Below are positions 5,842-6,853 of a stretch of 6,853 nt of DNA, piece by piece. A model generated the notes under the pieces. It made no database searches. It was not told the DNA's origin and worked only from the letters and a program-made list of their open reading frames with translations. The position numbers and the translations under genes are program-made. The number at the start of each line of letters is the position of its first letter. Position 1 is the stretch's first letter. Origin of the DNA: Bacillota bacterium (lineage in GTDB: Bacteria; Bacillota; Limnochordia; Darwinibacteriales; Darwinibacteriaceae); contig JAAZLB010000346.1 of assembly GCA_012799535.1 (NCBI GenBank), forward strand, positions 1 to 6,853. Reading direction: 5' to 3'.

Positions 5842-6853
5842 TTACTGAACAACACTGCGAATCCAAGTATCTAGGACCTTACCACGATTAGCAATGGCGA
5901 AATCAGGATCATAGCTCCAGAGACGCTCTTTCCACCATTCCCAAGGCATATCATCGGGATGGGGCTCAATATTCTTATTCATCGAGTAAAATCCTACTTC
6001 ACTGGACCAAGGTTTATAGCCTTCAGGTGTCATTAAGTAGTTGGCAAACAGTTTGGCTGCATTAGGATGCTTCGCCTTAGTTGCCAATTGAACATACATT
6101 CCGTAGTAATAGCCCAAGAAAGGCTTAATGTTAGTAGATGCTGCTAACGCTAAGTCTAGTCTAGGAATGTCCCTATGCTTAGAATAAACATAGTAGAAAC
6201 CAAATGGAGGATTCTCTTGACCCTTTTTACCAACGGACTCGGCAATTCTAGTGTCACTGGTCATTAGAATAATGTCATTTTCTACTAAACGACGGAGGAA
6301 TTCTAAGCCAGCATTTTCTTCTCTCAACACAAGCTTTTCTCCAAAACGTCGCTCGTATTCGGCTTCAAGCTCGTCTGATCTGCGAACTAACTCAGTAAAT
6401 GCGTTTTGATGTTCGCCAGTAATTGCGAGGTCACGAATCATGACACGGCCACGGTATTCAGGAGTGGTTAGATCCCAAATGCTATCAAATGGATCATTAG
6501 GATAAACTTCAGTGTTATAACCGATAACTCTAGAAATGTAAGCAAAAACTAAAGGATCATGATACTCAGGAGCTACAGCTTCCCGGGCTACTGGTGGAAC
6601 ATAGTTAGTCAAGTAACCGGGTTGAATAAGTAATTCTTTAATGCTGGGGTAATCTTCGATTAGAACCAAGTCTACAGCATTAACTCCCGCTCTTGCCTCT
6701 TGGTACACCCTCTCCACAAGTTCTACTTCAGAAAGACGGTGGGCTTCAACTTCAATACCATAAAGTTTCTGGAAGGCTTCGGCAGCCTCATGGATGCGAC
6801 TAGTAACAGAATATACAACAAGTTTGCCTTCTTTCTTGGCAGCTGCAAGCAAA
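5842..6853 (-). CDS. ABC transporter extracellular solute-binding protein, FbpA/AfuA class (N-terminus outside window)
   Basis: This is the extracellular receptor of the importer, probably a lipoprotein or secreted protein that hands its ligand to the permease encoded downstream. The visible 336 residues begin L-L-A-A-A-K-K-E-G-K-L-V-V-Y-S, the typical start of the mature domain in family 1 binding proteins. The first visible codon (6852-6850) is an internal Leu (TTG), not the start; the signal peptide and true start lie beyond the right edge. Further family features are D-L-V-L-I-E-D-Y (61-68), V-I-G-Y-N-T (109-114), I-W-D-L-T-T-P-E-Y-R-G (125-135), and a Trp-rich tail ending W-S-Y-D-P-D-F-A (312-319). 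A Y-Y-Y run (248-250) lies roughly where ferric-binding relatives have their iron-binding tyrosine pair, but other residues for iron cannot be confirmed. The ligand could be ferric iron, a sugar phosphate, a polyol or another small anion. The gene ends in TAA at 5844-5842, with 74 nt to the permease. Confidence 0.9.
   Translation of the reverse strand, partial: LLAAAKKEGKLVVYSVTSRIHEAAEAFQKLYGIEVEAHRLSEVELVERVYQEARAGVNAVDLVLIEDYPSIKELLIQPGYLTNYVPPVAREAVAPEYHDPLVFAYISRVIGYNTEVYPNDPFDSIWDLTTPEYRGRVMIRDLAITGEHQNAFTELVRRSDELEAEYERRFGEKLVLREENAGLEFLRRLVENDIILMTSDTRIAESVGKKGQENPPFGFYYVYSKHRDIPRLDLALAASTNIKPFLGYYYGMYVQLATKAKHPNAAKLFANYLMTPEGYKPWSSEVGFYSMNKNIEPHPDDMPWEWWKERLWSYDPDFAIANRGKVLDTWIRSVVQ

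Noticed and set aside
6850..6852. TTG at 6852 as the start of the binding protein
   Set aside because: Starting here would give a mature domain with no signal peptide for an extracellular protein. The frame runs to the window edge, so this codon is most likely an internal leucine.

Overview
All supportable genes in this window lie on the minus strand, so the biological order runs from the right edge to the left. The content points to a Bacillota-like (Gram-positive) bacterium. Shine-Dalgarno sequences are strong (AGGAGG, AAAGGAG, GGGGGTG), TTG serves as a start codon, transcripts end in intrinsic terminators, and the RapZ protein resembles Bacillus YvcJ. Base composition looks moderate, with slightly more A+T than G+C. 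A genus cannot be named from the sequence.

Right part (5842-2866): a binding-protein-dependent ABC importer. It has a substrate-binding protein of the FbpA/AfuA class (N-terminus beyond the right edge), one fused two-domain permease with two EAA loops, and one MalK/FbpC-like ATPase with a TOBE domain. A perfect 11-bp hairpin without a T-tract lies between the binding-protein and permease genes. The permease and ATPase genes are 4 nt apart, and the ATPase ribosome binding site is embedded in the last permease codons.

Middle (2838-1895): a full-length RapZ/YvcJ gene starts 27 nt after the ATPase stop, so it is probably the last cistron of the transporter operon. In Bacillus rapZ sits with yvcK and whiA; neither is next to it here. 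A clear intrinsic terminator follows it.

Left part (1873-1): remains of sugar catabolism. A 506-codon FGGY carbohydrate kinase gene is open from end to end except for one in-frame TAA at codon 262, inside the second phosphate-binding motif. Beyond it are a second terminator-like hairpin, an A+T-rich stretch, and the truncated, stop-interrupted remains of a probable sugar phosphate isomerase/epimerase running off the left edge. The rapZ terminator ends only 21 nt before the kinase start, leaving little room for a separate promoter.

Inferred biology: the importer probably takes up a small anionic or sugar-like solute. Its neighbours (a sugar kinase, an isomerase and the amino-sugar-linked regulator RapZ) favour a carbohydrate or sugar phosphate over iron, but the sequence does not settle this. 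The catabolic end looks as if it is decaying while the importer and rapZ are intact. I see no novel defence system, mobile element, CRISPR array or RNA gene.
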